From Sycobia sp. Sy_11 (Eukaryota > Arthropoda > Insecta > Hymenoptera > Epichrysomallidae), in NCBI GenBank assembly GCA_018907035.1, contig JACCIC010000028.1, positions 1,891,501 to 1,955,500 on the forward strand: a stretch of 64,000 bases of DNA, in the 5' to 3' direction. The notes under the pieces are model-generated. The model saw nothing but the letters and a program-made list of their open reading frames with translations. It was not told the origin of the DNA and did no database searches. This document shows positions 37,661 to 51,076 of the stretch, one piece after another; within the stretch, counting starts at the first letter, position 1, and each line of letters begins with the position of its first letter. A program made the translations under genes and the position numbers.

Positions 37661-38862
37661 TATAAAGTAAATTCAATTCAAAAAGTTGTAATGAAATTCA
37701 ATAAAAAATTGATTCTGCGCGAAAACACTTAAAATTTTTTATTACTTTCGAGTATATCCTTTAACTTTGGATCTTCGGAAATTTTTTTGGTCGCGTACTT
37801 TTCTTCTCTCAAAGGACCAAGGACCGACTTTGCCGTTCCCGACATTTAATCGAATTTCTTTGCAGTTGCTGTATTATCAGCGAAGTTCGAGGATTCTATA
37901 ATGAGCAAAAGAGCACACTTACAGACGCACACATATACACGCGTGCGCGTGCATACCCCAGACGATACATCCACGAGTCAATCCGAAGTAAATGGAGATT
38001 TTTGTTGTCAATCCGTTAACACACCCGACCCATTCCGCATACACGAATCCGCGACATTTATCCGCGGCTTTCGAAACTCTTTTTAGAGCGGTCGGGGCGT
38101 TCGGTCGATTAAAATACGCAAAACCAACAATTCCGAGCACATTTCGACGAATCTTCAGCATCATCCGCTCCTCGTAGCTCCCGCGAGGCCCGTCTGGCGC
38201 TATAGATCCCGATCTCGATTAAAACGCGCCGCTCTATACGCCTAATGTTCGCTCGCTGCCGTTGCGCGCTACGGCTGCGCGACGATCTCGCCGCGAATAC
38301 ACCGGCGAGCGGCGGGCGACGCGGGGGACGGGGCGGCCATTAGAGGAGCGAGCGTTAACGCAGAGCCGATTACCCGCTCGGAGTCGTGGGGAGTGGGAGG
38401 GGGTGGGAGGTACGCCGAGTCGTCGACATTGTCGGGAACGCGGCGGTCTACGAGGAGGTCTCGAGACCCCGCGACAGGGACAGCCTCTTTGGATTATCGC
38501 TCGCGAATCGACTCGTCGCAGACTCGGATTATATCCACTTATACCCGCCGGCGCATCACCCGCCCCCTCCCCCTGCCGCCGAGACATCGTCGCATCGCGG
38601 CCTCGGATGTTGATTTTCCGATACGCCGTGAGTCCGGCTCTGCGCTCGACTCCATCGGCGAGTCGCTCGATGTTGTTTTTCTTTTTTTTTTTTTGCTTCC
38701 TTTTCGCGGCCTCCCTCGACTTATCCGGTTTCAAGATAAACTCGATGTCGGCCTTTCAGGATTATTTCATGTACTCCAGGAGGGCTTCGAGGTAAAGTCA
38801 ACGGGACCTGCGAATCAATGAAATCATTTCTCAGCGGGATACAGCGGCGGTTGAAAATTTTG

Positions 38863-38882
38863 TTTTTTTTTTTTTTTTTTTT
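38863..38882. repeat. Poly(T) tract
   Basis: About 20 T in intron 2. Confidence 0.85.
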
Positions 38883-41800
38883 CGAAAAAATCGAAGGTGT
38901 GCGTAAAATTTAGAAACAGACTTATCTAAGTCGGACGGATACGAGTATTTTTACGACCCTTTTATTAACGCGATTTTTCTGTTCGAGTAGAAATTTTGAA
39001 ATGGAGTTTTCATGTTGTTCGTCATATTTCGAAGTTCCATAAAAAGGAGATTGACGAGTGACTATAGAAATGTAACTTTAAAAATCGCGTTTCTAAAGTG
39101 GGATAGGATATTGAGTGAAGTATGCTTACCGCTACAAATGAAATATATTACGAATATACAATGAATCAAATATAGAACACGTATTATATAATATTTTGCG
39201 GCTTAAAAGAGAATAATCAGTATGAGATAGGAAATCATCAACTGATTGGAAATTTATATTATCAATAAAAGTCTTTTCTTCTTTTTAGTGGATTGTTAGC
39301 GTGTTATTTTTGACAATTTACTGTTGAAATAAGTTCTCGCTCAATCTTTTCTTCCATTTTCAAAACGTCCTCGCCCACATTTATCTTTAATTTTCATTAG
39401 CTAATTTTAGACAATTATCGTCTGCAGTCTGCAGTAAGCCCCTCATACATTAAACTCGCGCTCTGCAAACTAGACGCACTTTTAAGTTTTATAATTAGTG
39501 TTTCGCGTTTATATGCATAATAGACGCACTCGTTGACGAAGTTTCAATAGAGCGAGCTCAGCGAAACTTTGGCACCTTTCCTGCGCCCGACGTAATCTCT
39601 CAAGAGATTGAGTATATAAATAACGAACTTCCGCCGCACCAGCTGAGATAAGGAGGGCGAGGCGGTCGTATTCCAATTTCCATTTAACGAATTAAATCCG
39701 CGCACGCGCGTACGGACGCGGTCCGCCGGAGCGTGCGACGCGGCAGAAGCAGCTCGTTAAATTATCGGCGGACAATGGCGGCGGGATCGGGAGGGGGAGC
39801 GGGATGCTCAAGGCGATCCTGCCCCCCTTCCCCCCGCCCCTCGAGCGATGCGTTACCTCGTTTATTTACAGGTTTGCGATAACGGATTTACTCGCGCAGC
39901 CCCCGGTGGGAGCGCGCGGCCAGACGCGAATCCCGACACAGCGTAAAATCTACCGGCGCGATGTTAAACGCGCGAAGCGCGCCACGGGCTCGGCGTGCGG
40001 CTGGGTGGACGGAGGACTGGTGGACGGGGCCGCGCGACGACTCGGACTCGACCGGGGAAACGCGTGCGCGGCAGTTCGCCTGGCCGGGGCGCGATTTGAA
40101 ACGCGTGGACTTTGGAGACTGGACGGTTGGAAGATAGACAGGCAGACGGTGGGAGGGGGAGGTACGAAAGCCCGCGCTCTGATCGATCAATCCACGAAAG
40201 AGTGCTAGAACGAAGTTCGAGCTCGCGGCCAAGCGCGTCCTCGACAAATTGCCATTGAATTTGGGAACGAAGGACGATAAACCGACTGTTTCTGCCTAAA
40301 CGGGCGGCGAGCATTCTCCAATCGTAAATAAAGCCCATCGTCGGCCGGTGATGATAAATGCGACGCGCAGAACGATGAGAGGAGATGAAAGCGTTTTGTT
40401 CGTGATCGTTTGGCGTGAAATCTGGAAAAAATTGCGAAGGAAACATTGTTTCATAATTCAAGTACGGTATTCCAGCATTGTCCTGCAAATACGCTTGTTT
40501 CAGTTATTTATTTTTTCTTTCATTTTTTTGAACAAAGGAAGGTCGCATTAACCGAGCGCACAAAACGCACCGTTCGCAGGGCGCAAATCTAGAGCTGACA
40601 ATGAATTTTTATTTCACAATCAGAATAAAAGTTAACCGTAACGCTATTCGCGAGATTAAAGTATAGAAGGACGACAATTACAACTGCTAATGAAACGGAC
40701 GAACGAAAGCACTTCTTTTGTAGCTGCTAATTGCGGATAATTTAATGAAACTGCAACGTTCGCTTGAATTATGTGTGTGCAGGTGTTCTCAACGACAGAA
40801 CTGTGCTTTCTTTCAGAGACAGTCTCTGACCATCGAAGTTGGACAGCAAGTGCCGACACTTAAAAACTTTTATCTCCTTACAGGATCTCTAACCCCGACA
40901 GGAAAGGATTCTCGAGCTTTTATTTCTAAGTCCGATATCCGCTCATATTTTTATGTTCAGCCGCGACTCGATAACCACGTGAAGCTGTATTTCAACATCG
41001 TCGCTCGCATCGACGCGCTTTTTATTTCCCGTTTCCCTGTTCCGGATCTCATTCGAAAACCTAAGCCACTACAGCTCGATTAGCCCGATCCATTCCCCCG
41101 TCCCTCCCACTAATACACAGAAGTCGCGGGCGCGAACGGACTGGCTGCCGTCTTAATTAAATCGGATAAGTCTGGCTCCCGCCGCGGTCACGCACCCCCT
41201 TCCACCCCTCCGCCCTTCAACCCGGGGCTAAATTCCCAACGAGCGGCTATCCGACGTCTCTCTTGGCTGCTTAGCGCGGGCGCGAGCTTCCGGAGTCTGG
41301 GTGGCGGTGGTCGGAGGGGGGGGGGGAGGGTGCACGATTGCACGAGCCGCCGAGCGGAAAGTCGGGAGATTATTCGATCCCCGTGGTCGAGGAGTCGGGC
41401 GGATTTCGCGGGCAGAGTCCGTCTTCTGTTGCGCGCGGTCTGTTGTCGCGCCCGCACACACGGACGGACGCGCGTACACCGGCTCGTCGCAGCGATATGG
41501 CATTACGAGCTGCGAGCGGTGCTATATACTCGCTCGACTCGCACAAATCAAAGATAAAGCGTCCCGCGCGCTATCTGCGCGCTCGCGGTGGGGGCTCGCG
41601 GCCGAGGGGACGGGCGGGAGAAAAACGAGAGGACGACGGGGCGGCGGAGAAAATGCGCGGGTCGCAGGCGCTTATTTATGGACCGTGGTAGCAGTGGACT
41701 TTGTTTTTAGCCGGGCGGCGGGGGTTGAGCGGAGCGGGTGGGGGGGGGGCGAGGCAGGGGCAGGACCGGCATGATTTATGAGGATCGAAGTAGTAGTTTT

Positions 41801-42178
41801 ACGTGGGGATTACTATATGGCGGGGAAGAAAATCTGGTATAAGAGGTTTATTTTAGTCGTAAAGTTTCCGGCCCGGCTTAATATACGATCGAATCGCGGC
41901 CGCGGCGCGCGCCGGGCTTCGATCGCGATATAAAAACCGATCGACCGTTGTTTCGACGAGGGGTCGGAGTTACTTCTCGATGCCGTCTTACCATTGCGGC
42001 GGACGACACAGAGGGCGGCCGAGTCTCGCGAATTTTTTACGCCTAGGGACTGGACTATGCTCCGGTAATGATTCTTTTCGATTTGAACAGATCGATTTGA
42101 GGGGCGGGACGGCGTATCGAAACGAACCGAATTGCGGCGCAATTTCGAATTTTTCAACAGATTTAACATCTTTTATGG

Positions 42179-42308
42179 GCTTGAAACGGATGTGCGATCG
42201 AACGAGTTCCGATCCGCTCCGATTTAAAATTGTAAACCAAGCAATTCCATCCGTATCAATGATGTCGAATTTGCGTAGTTTCATACGCAGTTTGAATCCG
42301 TTTCAAGC
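42179..42308. repeat. 13-bp inverted repeat with 104-bp spacer
   Basis: GCTTGAAACGGAT at 42179-42191 is exactly the reverse complement of 42296-42308. A smaller GCGTA/TACGC hairpin lies inside the spacer at about 42272-42287. It could be the terminal repeat pair of a tiny non-autonomous element or a chance structure; no target-site duplication was confirmed. Confidence 0.5.
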
Positions 42309-42997
42309 TCGATTAACGATTCAAAAGTTGGTTATATTTAAAGCGGTTGAGGCGGATGTACGGTTCAATACGTTTGAATACGGCCATTGACCTCTGCTTA
42401 ATTCGTTTCAAATCGACATTTTTACTGGTTATCCTTATAAAATGGCTTTCGATGAGCTGCAAACGAGCGTTTTTTATCACGTCAGATTTTTAAAGACATC
42501 TTTAATTTAAAAGAATAAAGCGTTTTTTTCTTTTACACTTCAGTTGAAATCGTCTACTTAGCTCGCTTCTACCATTTTGCGTCGGATTTTGAAATTTTGA
42601 TATTCGTCAATTTATTCATACCTGAATATGTGTGTGTCTCCGTACATGAAAGCTAAATTATGAATGATTCGCTAGATTTTGCAATGCCACAGTGTACTAT
42701 ATGAGTTACGATCTCGAAAAATCTAAAGAGATACATGATTTCTGAATTGAATCGTAGCCCTTCGAATCGCGAAGCGCAAATCAATGTGATTAACTGCGGA
42801 ATTCCCAAAATCGCTAAAAAGCCACCCATGAAAAAATGACGAGCCAGTAACCGATTCAACACCGGCAACATCCGTCGTTATTCACGACTATTATAACTAT
42901 GGGACGTAATGAAAAATAACACGCATTCATAAATCTATATGCCGTTTTAATACTCCAAAGGCTCGAGCTGATCTTGCCGTCTCTCTGTTCTTGACAG

Positions 42998-43202
42998 TAT
43001 AACGCCATTGAAACGTTCTGCCAGAAAACGAGCGAGTACTGCCCGCCAGGCCAGACCGGCCTGCCCGGAACAATGGGCTCGCCGGGCTCGAAAGGCGACC
43101 CGGGTCTGCCGGGCATTCAGGGCTCGCCGGGAATGCCAGGACCGAGAGGACCGCCCGGACCAACGGGACCCAGGGGCGAGGCCGGGCTTGATGGAGTGGA
43201 CG
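42998..43202 (+). CDS. Exon 3: Cys pair and first Gly-X-Y repeats
   Basis: Encodes residues 128-195 plus the first base of codon 196 (phase 0 in, phase 1 out) between TTGACAG and [25 protein letters not shown] supplies Cys135 and Cys142, seven residues apart, directly before the collagen tract; such pairs can bond the three chains. The tract starts PPG-QTG-LPG and continues for 18 perfect triplets to VDG. X-position Pro, Y-position Arg/Lys and charged triplets (SKG-DPG, PRG-EAG) are typical of stable triple helix. The splice site cuts a Gly codon after its first base, which is usual in non-fibrillar collagens. This is the most certain coding exon here. Confidence 0.93.
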
Positions 43203-44328
43203 GTAGTTATTATGCAGAATGCTCTTGCGCAATTTTTATTCCCGGGCGTTTTATTTTTATTGTTACTTACCTCCCTCGTCCGCGTGCGATTATTTCTTTA
43301 CTTTTCTTTTGGGAATCTTAAGTCGAGTATTAAACGATCGGGTATATATATATATATAGAATTTTTCATATTTGTCAATTCATGAAATGTAAGTTATATT
43401 CATACTTTCGAGTTCATTTGATATTATAGATTAGATTAGGTTAGAAAAAAAAATCATAAATAAATCAATGTGAATAAGATAATGTAAACTTTCATACTTT
43501 TATTAATATTTGCTTCCATTTTCATGAAAATTTCCATATTCTTGTAACTTTTATACGAATATAACCTGCGTATTTTTATGTAAATAACCTTCAGTAAAAT
43601 TAACTTTATATTTAATCAATGTTAAGTTCTTTCAATTTACAGCTGTGTACTTAATAATTTGATACGTTCGCGTAAAAATGTAATGAAATTAGAAATTTTT
43701 CAAGATTCAAATATTATTAGAATGCTGCAATAGTAGCGCGTTTTTCCAACTACATAGAATAAAAATGTCACTTTAATTATGTTTATATTCCTAATTGATA
43801 GAGAAAACAAACTAACGAATTTAGGTAGTGCTTAAACTACATAAGAATGTTATTTACTTTGCAGCGCGAGGAAAGTGACAATTATATATTAATACCGTTA
43901 TAAAGATCTTTCTGTTTTATTCGAAAATCTTGCGCTTATTTAATTAAAGACGCGCACATACGAACGGGACAATCTTATATCCAGCCGGCTGCCGTTAAAC
44001 CGTTAAAGCCATAATATACCGAGTCGAACAATACTTATCATGGGCGTACGAAAGCGCTTCGCCGGATACGTACAATAATATCTCGAAACTGCGCTGGGGC
44101 AACTCGTCCTCCGCGACCCCCGCCCCCGGCCCGCCCGACGTATAATCCGCTCGGCATTATATGAATTTCTCGAGCTTTGAACGCGCCTCCTTCGCGGAAC
44201 GGTAGAAATACAAGCGAATGGGCCGGCGTGGCCGGGGCGAGGGGGTCAAGGCGGAGGAGGGCGTACTCGGCGCCCACGAGCCACGGCACTTGGACGACTG
44301 ACGCGCCGTTCATTGTCTCTGCCCGCAG
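43203..44328 (+). other. Intron 3 of collagen gene
   Basis: About 1.1 kb, by far the shortest intron. AT-rich until about 44080, then GC-rich up to exon 4. A short TA run lies at 43343-43359. Nothing else seen. Confidence 0.85.
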
Positions 44329-44454
44329 GTATTCCCGGCGAGCCCGGATTGGACGGACTTCCCGGACGAAGTGGCAACGACGGCGTGCCCGGCGAGGACG
44401 GTAAGCCCGGATTGAATGGCACCCCCGGAGCACCTGGCCGTAACGGCACCGACG
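44329..44454 (+). CDS. Exon 4: Gly-X-Y repeats (14 triplets)
   Basis: Phase 1 in and out, 126 nt, between CTGCCCGCAG and GACG|GTACGT. Completes the split Gly and encodes residues 196-237: IPG-EPG-LDG-LPG-RSG-NDG-VPG-EDG-KPG-LNG-TPG-APG-RNG-TDG without interruption. NGT occurs twice (Asn-Gly-Thr is not an N-glycosylation sequon). A second, stronger-looking donor, GACG|GTAAGC, lies at 44400/44401 in the same phase; using it would shorten the exon to 72 nt and drop six triplets while keeping the frame. Confidence 0.92.
44401..44406 (+). promoter_or_regulatory. In-frame alternative 5' splice site in exon 4
   Basis: GACG|GTAAGC at 44400/44401 fits the donor consensus at least as well as the distal GACG|GTACGT at 44454/44455. 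Both leave phase 1. The difference is 54 nt, i.e. 18 residues or six Gly-X-Y triplets. Whether it is used needs transcript data. Confidence 0.5.
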
Positions 44455-44659
44455 GTACGTGTTTGAGATTTAATTGAACATTATTATTAAGGCTCTCTAA
44501 CCCCACATCCACCATCCGCCCTCCTCCCACCCAGCCCGTGAGCGAGGGGCCAGCACCGTTGTTTCCAGACGATCGCTTCCTCTCTCCGTCTCTCTCAACG
44601 TACCGGCTAATCTGCCGGACGTTTTTAATAAGGGTGCGTGATTCATCTTTTAGGCACTT

Positions 44660-44660
<1 letters not shown>

Positions 44661-44697
<37 letters not shown>
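44661..44697. repeat. (TA)n microsatellite
   Basis: Pure TA run about 200 bp into intron 4. Confidence 0.95.
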
Positions 44698-44702
<5 letters not shown>

Positions 44703-45078
44703 GATGAGATAGGACCAAATTCCGTTATTATTTCCTCTGCTGCGCTAGCCCGGATTCGTTTCATTGTGCCTCGAAGCGCGCGTGTAGAAGTCTCGCGACT
44801 AATACTTTATATCCCTCGGTGATTTACTGCATAATCCAAGGGAGCTGCAGCATCAGCAGCACAGCAATCCACGCCCCCGACTCCCTACACGGAGAATTTC
44901 GTCGTAATGAGCCATGCTGTACGCTACTTTTGCGGGCGGGCGATAATGAACGCTCGGGCGCGAGATGAACATTATTCTGTTACGATTGGTCGAGTTGTGA
45001 AACTTCGTAATTCTTGCATTTACGGCTTTTTTTCTCGTTCTTACTGATCCGAGTGTTCTGGAAGATAGAGAGAGACAG

Positions 45079-45080
<2 letters not shown>

Positions 45081-45136
<56 letters not shown>

Positions 45137-45137
45137 G
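45081..45137. repeat. (GA)n microsatellite
   Basis: About 57 nt of GA with one AAAG interruption. Confidence 0.95.
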
Positions 45138-46968
45138 GTGGGCGTTTTATTTCCATAAAATAGTCTGCAAACATTTGATTGAATAAGGAAAGTGTACCCT
45201 TCAATTAATGCTCGTTTGTACATTAGAAAACTTTTAAATTTATTCAGATTTTCCCCAATTATTCGTGATATGATAAAATAAAAGGGGATTTTACTATTCA
45301 ATAATATTGATCAAGGAGATTACATTACAGAGTGACACTTAATCTTTATCCTACAGATGCTTTATCGTACGTTACTTAACATAAACCTACCATCGTAAGT
45401 CTGACCTGAATACAAGATCTGGATCTTAAAACTTACACGGTTAAACATGTTTTTCTTAAATTCGACTTCTTTCGTTTCAGTCTGCGCAATTGAAATAAAT
45501 TTAATTGCGCCTGCTTGATCAACGGGCTCTTTTTTCACCAAGATTAAAACGCCCTGTGCATTATTCATTGGGAAGTAAATCTAAAATTTAATTACGCCGA
45601 GTAACACTGCTGAACTTGTTTTTATGAAATAAAGATAATTAAGGAGCATGGTTATTATTAGATATGGAAATTTAAGGGATGATAATTGAAGTTTTCAGTA
45701 GACAAAGCAACCATATTAATAATATCTTAACGTTTTCGTGAAACACGATGTAAAAATTTGAACGATCAATAGAATTCCGTAAAATTTTACGTTTGAAATT
45801 TAAGATTCAAGAATGCGAGAATGGAAAAATTAAAGCGAGGGAATTCAAATAAGAAATTAGCTTTCTTGCTCAGCGCAAAGTTATGCTGACACAGAGAGCA
45901 AATCCGGAAATATTGAAGTAAGTAAAACGAATTGCTTACCAGGTAGAAATTAATTTAATGGGAAATAAAATTGATAAAATAACGCAGCGATTATGTTTTA
46001 ATCGATATATATTCAAAAGATTATAGAATTTGTTGGACGACAGTGATTTTTATCCGAATGCATGACGTCTATAATGACACGGCCGTCTCAAGTGAAGAGA
46101 GCTACTCTGAAAACTGCAAGCTCCACGGATTATTTGATGGATTGACTTTTTGGGAAGTTATTATGCCCCGTAAAGCGTATCTCAATTTAATTTCCAAGCG
46201 ACAATATATATTTTATAATTACAAAATCCAATTTATATCCCGCATTATGTACGTATTGCTCGACCGCACTCTATTATTAAAGACCGAAACAAAAGGATTG
46301 GCCCGCCCCGAGATTAATACGTCTCCCACTACAAGCGGAAGCGAGACTCGAATTACGAGAATAAAGGTGAGAGAAAAAAAAAGATAACACGCGGATCTTG
46401 GTTCGAGTGACATTCAATCTCCGACGTCAGTGGCCGCGCGCGCGCGCGGCAAAGAGACGAAAAACTCACCCCCTCCGACGATTAGGTCCTTTGTGCCGCG
46501 ACTCCCGCTGCCTTTTTGCCGGCAGGACGCGTCCGCGGCAACCTCCACTCAATTACAAGTTATACCGCCGAGCACTCCCAGGCTGCCACCGACTACCTTT
46601 TCTCCTTCTGGCTTTTTTTCACCCTCCCTCTCATCCGCTCCTTCGGGCGATTTTCGCCCGTCGCGCAAAAAAGCCCGGCCGCGACGACGGCCTATAGCAC
46701 CGCTATACGTGGCCCTTCCACCCCCCCCCCACTCTCGGACGGTTGGCTCGACCGCTCCCGCGTCGGGACGCGCTTCCTCTCTCGGCGCTGGGCAGCGGCG
46801 GTCGAGTGAAAAATTGCCCGAGCCCCGCGCGTCTCTCGGCTGAGGGATGAGAAATCGCGCGCCCCCTACCCCGGCGAGCACGTGCCAAGCGCCTCCATTC
46901 TCTCCTACGGGGCGGCCCTACTCACGCGATCCTTTAACCAAATGAAGAGGGAGACAGACGAGGGCTGG

Positions 46969-46972
<4 letters not shown>

Positions 46973-47000
<28 letters not shown>
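46973..47000. repeat. (GA)n microsatellite
   Basis: About fourteen GA units in a GC-rich part of intron 4. Confidence 0.95.
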
Positions 47001-47004
<4 letters not shown>

Positions 47005-47234
47005 GAAGGACAGAGCGAGGCATTTCCCCGACTCAAAGAGCTGAGCTTCGCTATTTCCGTACCTACCTACGCCCCCTCGCTTTTCTATTCCCGGGCTCTT
47101 CCGCCTGTCTCCGCGATCCCGCGAAGCGAACAAATACGAAAGTGCGAGAGCGCAAAGGGGGGATTGGAGGGTGCGCCGGCAGCGAAGAAGTTGCCGTCGC
47201 AGCGCGACAAGCTCATACGTGTATTTTAGTCGAA

Positions 47235-47280
47235 GCTTCTTCTTCTTCTTCTTCTTCTTCTTCTTCTTCTTCTTTTTCTT
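47235..47280. repeat. (CTT)n trinucleotide repeat
   Basis: About fifteen CTT units with one T-rich interruption; CTT/GAA tracts can form triplexes. Confidence 0.95.
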
Positions 47281-47381
47281 CGTCTACTTCTGCTCCTTTT
47301 TCTTCCTCGTTCTTTCTTCGACCGCTATGGTTGGTGACCGGGGGGGGGGGGCAGGCTCGTTCGTAAAAGCCGCTTTGACGT

Positions 47382-47424
47382 CCGCCTGAAAAGCGACGTA
47401 AGAAAAAGTCGACTTTTCAGGCGG
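47382..47424. repeat. Strong hairpin (16-bp stem, 10-nt loop)
   Basis: CCGCCTGAAAAG (47382-47393) pairs perfectly with 47413-47424. After a single bulged A (47412), CGAC (47394-47397) pairs with GTCG (47408-47411). The loop is GTAAGAAAAA. The stem is too short for a typical microRNA precursor. In the intron 4 transcript it would fold on the sense strand. Role unknown. Confidence 0.7.
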
Positions 47425-50400
47425 TGGCCGACGCGGCGTTCATTAAAAGATGCTCGTTCGCGCGCCCAAGCACAAGCCGCGGCAGAAAAGGCGTCGGGGT
47501 GGGAGAGGGGTGTGTATACGCGGAAAGTGGCGGGTGGCGGGGCGAACGGGGACGGGAGTCTTTCAGAGCGGGGAAAAAGTGTGTCGCTGCTCGGGCGCGA
47601 GGTGTCGCGTGTTTTCGAAGTCCGGCTTGATAGCGCCCCGGACCAGGAGGGCTGAAAAGATGGATTTTCACGATAGAGGCTGGGGGCGAGGTTCACGGTA
47701 GATTTTTTTCAACTGAATTCCGCGGACTAAGGAGGGCGAAGATTTTGAAAAGCCGACGGGACATATTGAAATCTCAGATGAATCACCATTCCACAGTTGA
47801 ACGAGAAACAAAAAAAGTAAGGTAGAGCAAAAAATTTTTTTGCGCGATGTTTTGTTGATGGAAAATTGTGTTAATTACTCGGTGAAGGACGCATTCATGA
47901 ATTTTACCGAAAGGAAATGAAAAGTGTACCTTTATATCGCAAGTGTGCCATTAACGTAGGAATGACAAATTCTTATTCGTAAGGATCTGGTTCGGTCAAT
48001 GGTGAAAGAACTTTTCAAAATTTGCCCTCTCTCATCAGTCACGAATAGTCCCGCAAATAGTTGAAATATGGCCAACGTTTGCTGTGATTATTTAAAAAAA
48101 AAAAAAAATCATATTTCGACTTACCCTGCCACCAGTGCCTCGGAGACTAGATAAAATATATCGGGTTATACGCGCGCCTCGGCAAGCCAGGAAAACCAAG
48201 GAACTTCCATCTCTCGACTTGTTCCAGCGTCTAAAAATAGTTAAGTGCAGTTGGCATTGACCGGATGAAGGGGGGGGGGAGGCCGTCATTTCGGACGGGA
48301 CTAAATTTTCCAGCCCCTTGCATTACGCGAAACCAGACTATAGGCTCTTTCTCCACTCGTTGTTTTTTTTTCCCTTCTCTTTTTCCTCAATCTCTTTTCC
48401 TGCCTTCCGCGTGAATCAGAACTGAAGAGCCATGCCCAATAAAAGCGCGGACGGGAAAATGTTTAATCTCTCGCCTCTGCTTCTCTCATTCGCGCTCGCT
48501 CTTTTTTCCCCGCCACCCGTTCCTTTTTTTATCGTACCCTCTGTTCTTTTTTTCTCCCTCTCCATCTCCTATAACCCCCTCTCTTTTCTCGTTTCGTGCA
48601 TCGCCCCCATTTGCGCATTTCCCCAAAGGTTGCATTACCGAATCGATAAAATCACAGTTATTCAGCAGTTGAATTTCTAAAAAGAAAATATTTGCTCAGG
48701 CAAAAACAAAATGAGAAGAAGGCAACTGTGATCATCACTCCAATTTGTCGAGTATTTATTTTTCCGCACATTATTGACGAAACAGCTTTGAATAATTTAG
48801 AAAAGCCGAGAGCTCGGTACAGCGATCGACTCGTAGCAGCGGCGACTGAACGAAGTTTTTATTCAGTTTGTCGACGCTGTAAGAAAGAAACGCAGTGACG
48901 TAATATAATATAACTGTATATCCCGGCGTCCGCGACTGCTCTGTTCCCGATAGTTTTGCAACAGTTCCGTAACCTCATCAAGCCAACCACTTTAACCGGG
49001 CTCCGTTTCACGTCTGATTCTTCTACGTTTATTTGCAGGCGCGCGCCTATCCATTCCTGTAGCCGATATTCAAAAGCTCGAAACTTTAGCGCGCGTCTGC
49101 TCTCCCCTTTCTCTCCTACCCCGATCCCTCGCCGTTCTTCCACAAACATTCTACATTCTAGCATTCGCTCCTTAATACCGTCCGCGTTTCCAGTTACTGA
49201 CCTCCTTCCCGCTTTATTCGAGTATCAGAAGACGCGCCTGTATGGCGAGTACCGCCGCGTCCCAGTGATCTCCGCAATGTTGACAGACGGTTGATTACGC
49301 TTCATCCCCCAGCCACGTGTGCATTATACAGCAAGCGGGGCAGCTACTTTCTAAAGGTGTTATTAAACTCGATCCAGAATTCCGCTATTGTATTTCAAAT
49401 AATGGAATTCGCTCAATAGTCATGTTGCCCGCTCTACTTGCGTTATAGCTTCCTAAATGCGCTTCTGGAGAAAATTCGTTTTGTCATTAGTTAATATAAA
49501 TGCGGAAAACAAATCATGTTGATGTAGTAAATATTTATCGAGTTTATGTTTTTGTGAATTTTCATATCTCAAAGCAATAGAAATCAATTATATTTGTTAA
49601 TGGCAGCATTTGTTACGGGATGAACTGCAATTATTTTTTCTTTCAGTTAACTAATTGAATAGTTTGATACAGTAGATCAGAATTATATACGTATTTATAC
49701 GTACGGTAAATAGGAAGAAATACGTCGATATCTCGACAATAAATACAAATAATATATTAATTTCTCTATTTTATTCTATTGTATATCGAAATTTTTCTAG
49801 TACTGGGATAATATTGAAATTTCGAAACCAATCCGTAAAATTCCAATCCAATGAATTTTCTTACCACCGGGCGAGAATTATCCAGCGAATTGGTATAGCG
49901 TCCGCGAAAAATTCAATACAGGGCGTCCTTAAAGTCTAACCGAGACCATCGCCCATCCCGCAGCGCCTCGACTACGAATGCCGTCCTTGGACGGTCTTTT
50001 CGCCCCCCCCCTCTCCCCTTTGCCCCTTGTCGAAGCTTCGAAATATCGCACGCGCATCGGGATTTCTTCCTCGGTCCGCGGATTTCTCTCTTTGTATTAC
50101 TGGGGGCGGGGGTTGGGGGACGCGTAGCGAACGCGCCGAAGCGCGTCCTGTAAGCGACGGGGCCGTCGCGTATCCGCGGGGTCGAGCGGACGAGAGTGGA
50201 GTTGAAGCGGGGACGGGCCCGACGACGTGGACGCGTCCGCGTTTTTATCGCGGTGGCAAAGAGAGGCTCTGTCGATCCTGTTTTTCCATCTTGCCCCCTT
50301 GTGTCGCGCGGAACGTCGGTCGGGAGGAATTGAAAAATCCACGGAGCGCCGCTTGACGCGCGAGTCGGCCAAAGGGAGGGGCCGTGGATAATTTATCTTT

Positions 50401-51053
50401 GTTGGCCTTCGTAAAAAACGAAAAATAAAAGACAGGATACGATACTGTTATAAAGGATACGATAACATTTGCTTGTGTATGCCCCGCATAGTACGCTGAA
50501 CATTAGGATTTAAGTTATACGTATCACTTTCAACTTCGAAGATAGAATCAACCTCGTAAAAATCGTTCTCTCTGCATTTCAAAGCACACGCCTCATGATC
50601 CACAAAACTTGCGATCTATTATATTTAGCAACGCGGAAGCCTCGATTCGCCGAGGCGGCGGAGGCCTTCGCGCGTTATTATTTCTTTTGTTTTGTCCCTT
50701 GGCCTTATTTCCCTTCGAGCTTATTCCGCGCTCGTATATTAATTATCAAAAATTCCTCAGCCGCGCTCTGTGCTCGAGAAATAATTTTCGCCGGTATGCG
50801 CGCCGAGACGCGTAAAGAGGAGCGGAGAGGACGGCGCGAAATCTCGTATAAATTCGTCTTCTTCCGAGGGGTTTATCGCGCGTATTATTTGCACGCACGG
50901 TAGTCGCAATCTCCTCGACCCCCACCCCTCGACCTCCTCTCTCGCGACGCTTATTTATTCAGAGATTCCGCACACTTTCCTTTCTCTATGCATGACAATG
51001 ACGGGTTTCTGTCGCATACTCGGCCCTCCCAACGATTTGGATCGGTTTCTGCT

Positions 51054-51076
51054 TATATGTATATATATATATATAC
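51054..51076. repeat. (TA)n microsatellite
   Basis: Short TATG/TA run in intron 4. Confidence 0.85.

Larger units (their letters stand above)
31020..42997 (+). other. Intron 2 of collagen gene
   Basis: About 12.0 kb from GTGAGT to TTCTTGACAG. Holds the degenerate Penelope-like element (31840-32600, antisense), (TA)n at 34083-34132 and a (CT)n(TA)n tract at 37105-37169. CpG-rich blocks at about 33000-33700, 34580-35220, 36800-37080, 38170-38640, 39640-40200 and 41100-41780 are candidate regulatory sequence. A 13-bp inverted repeat spans 42179-42308. No further exon or nested gene is recognised. Confidence 0.75.
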
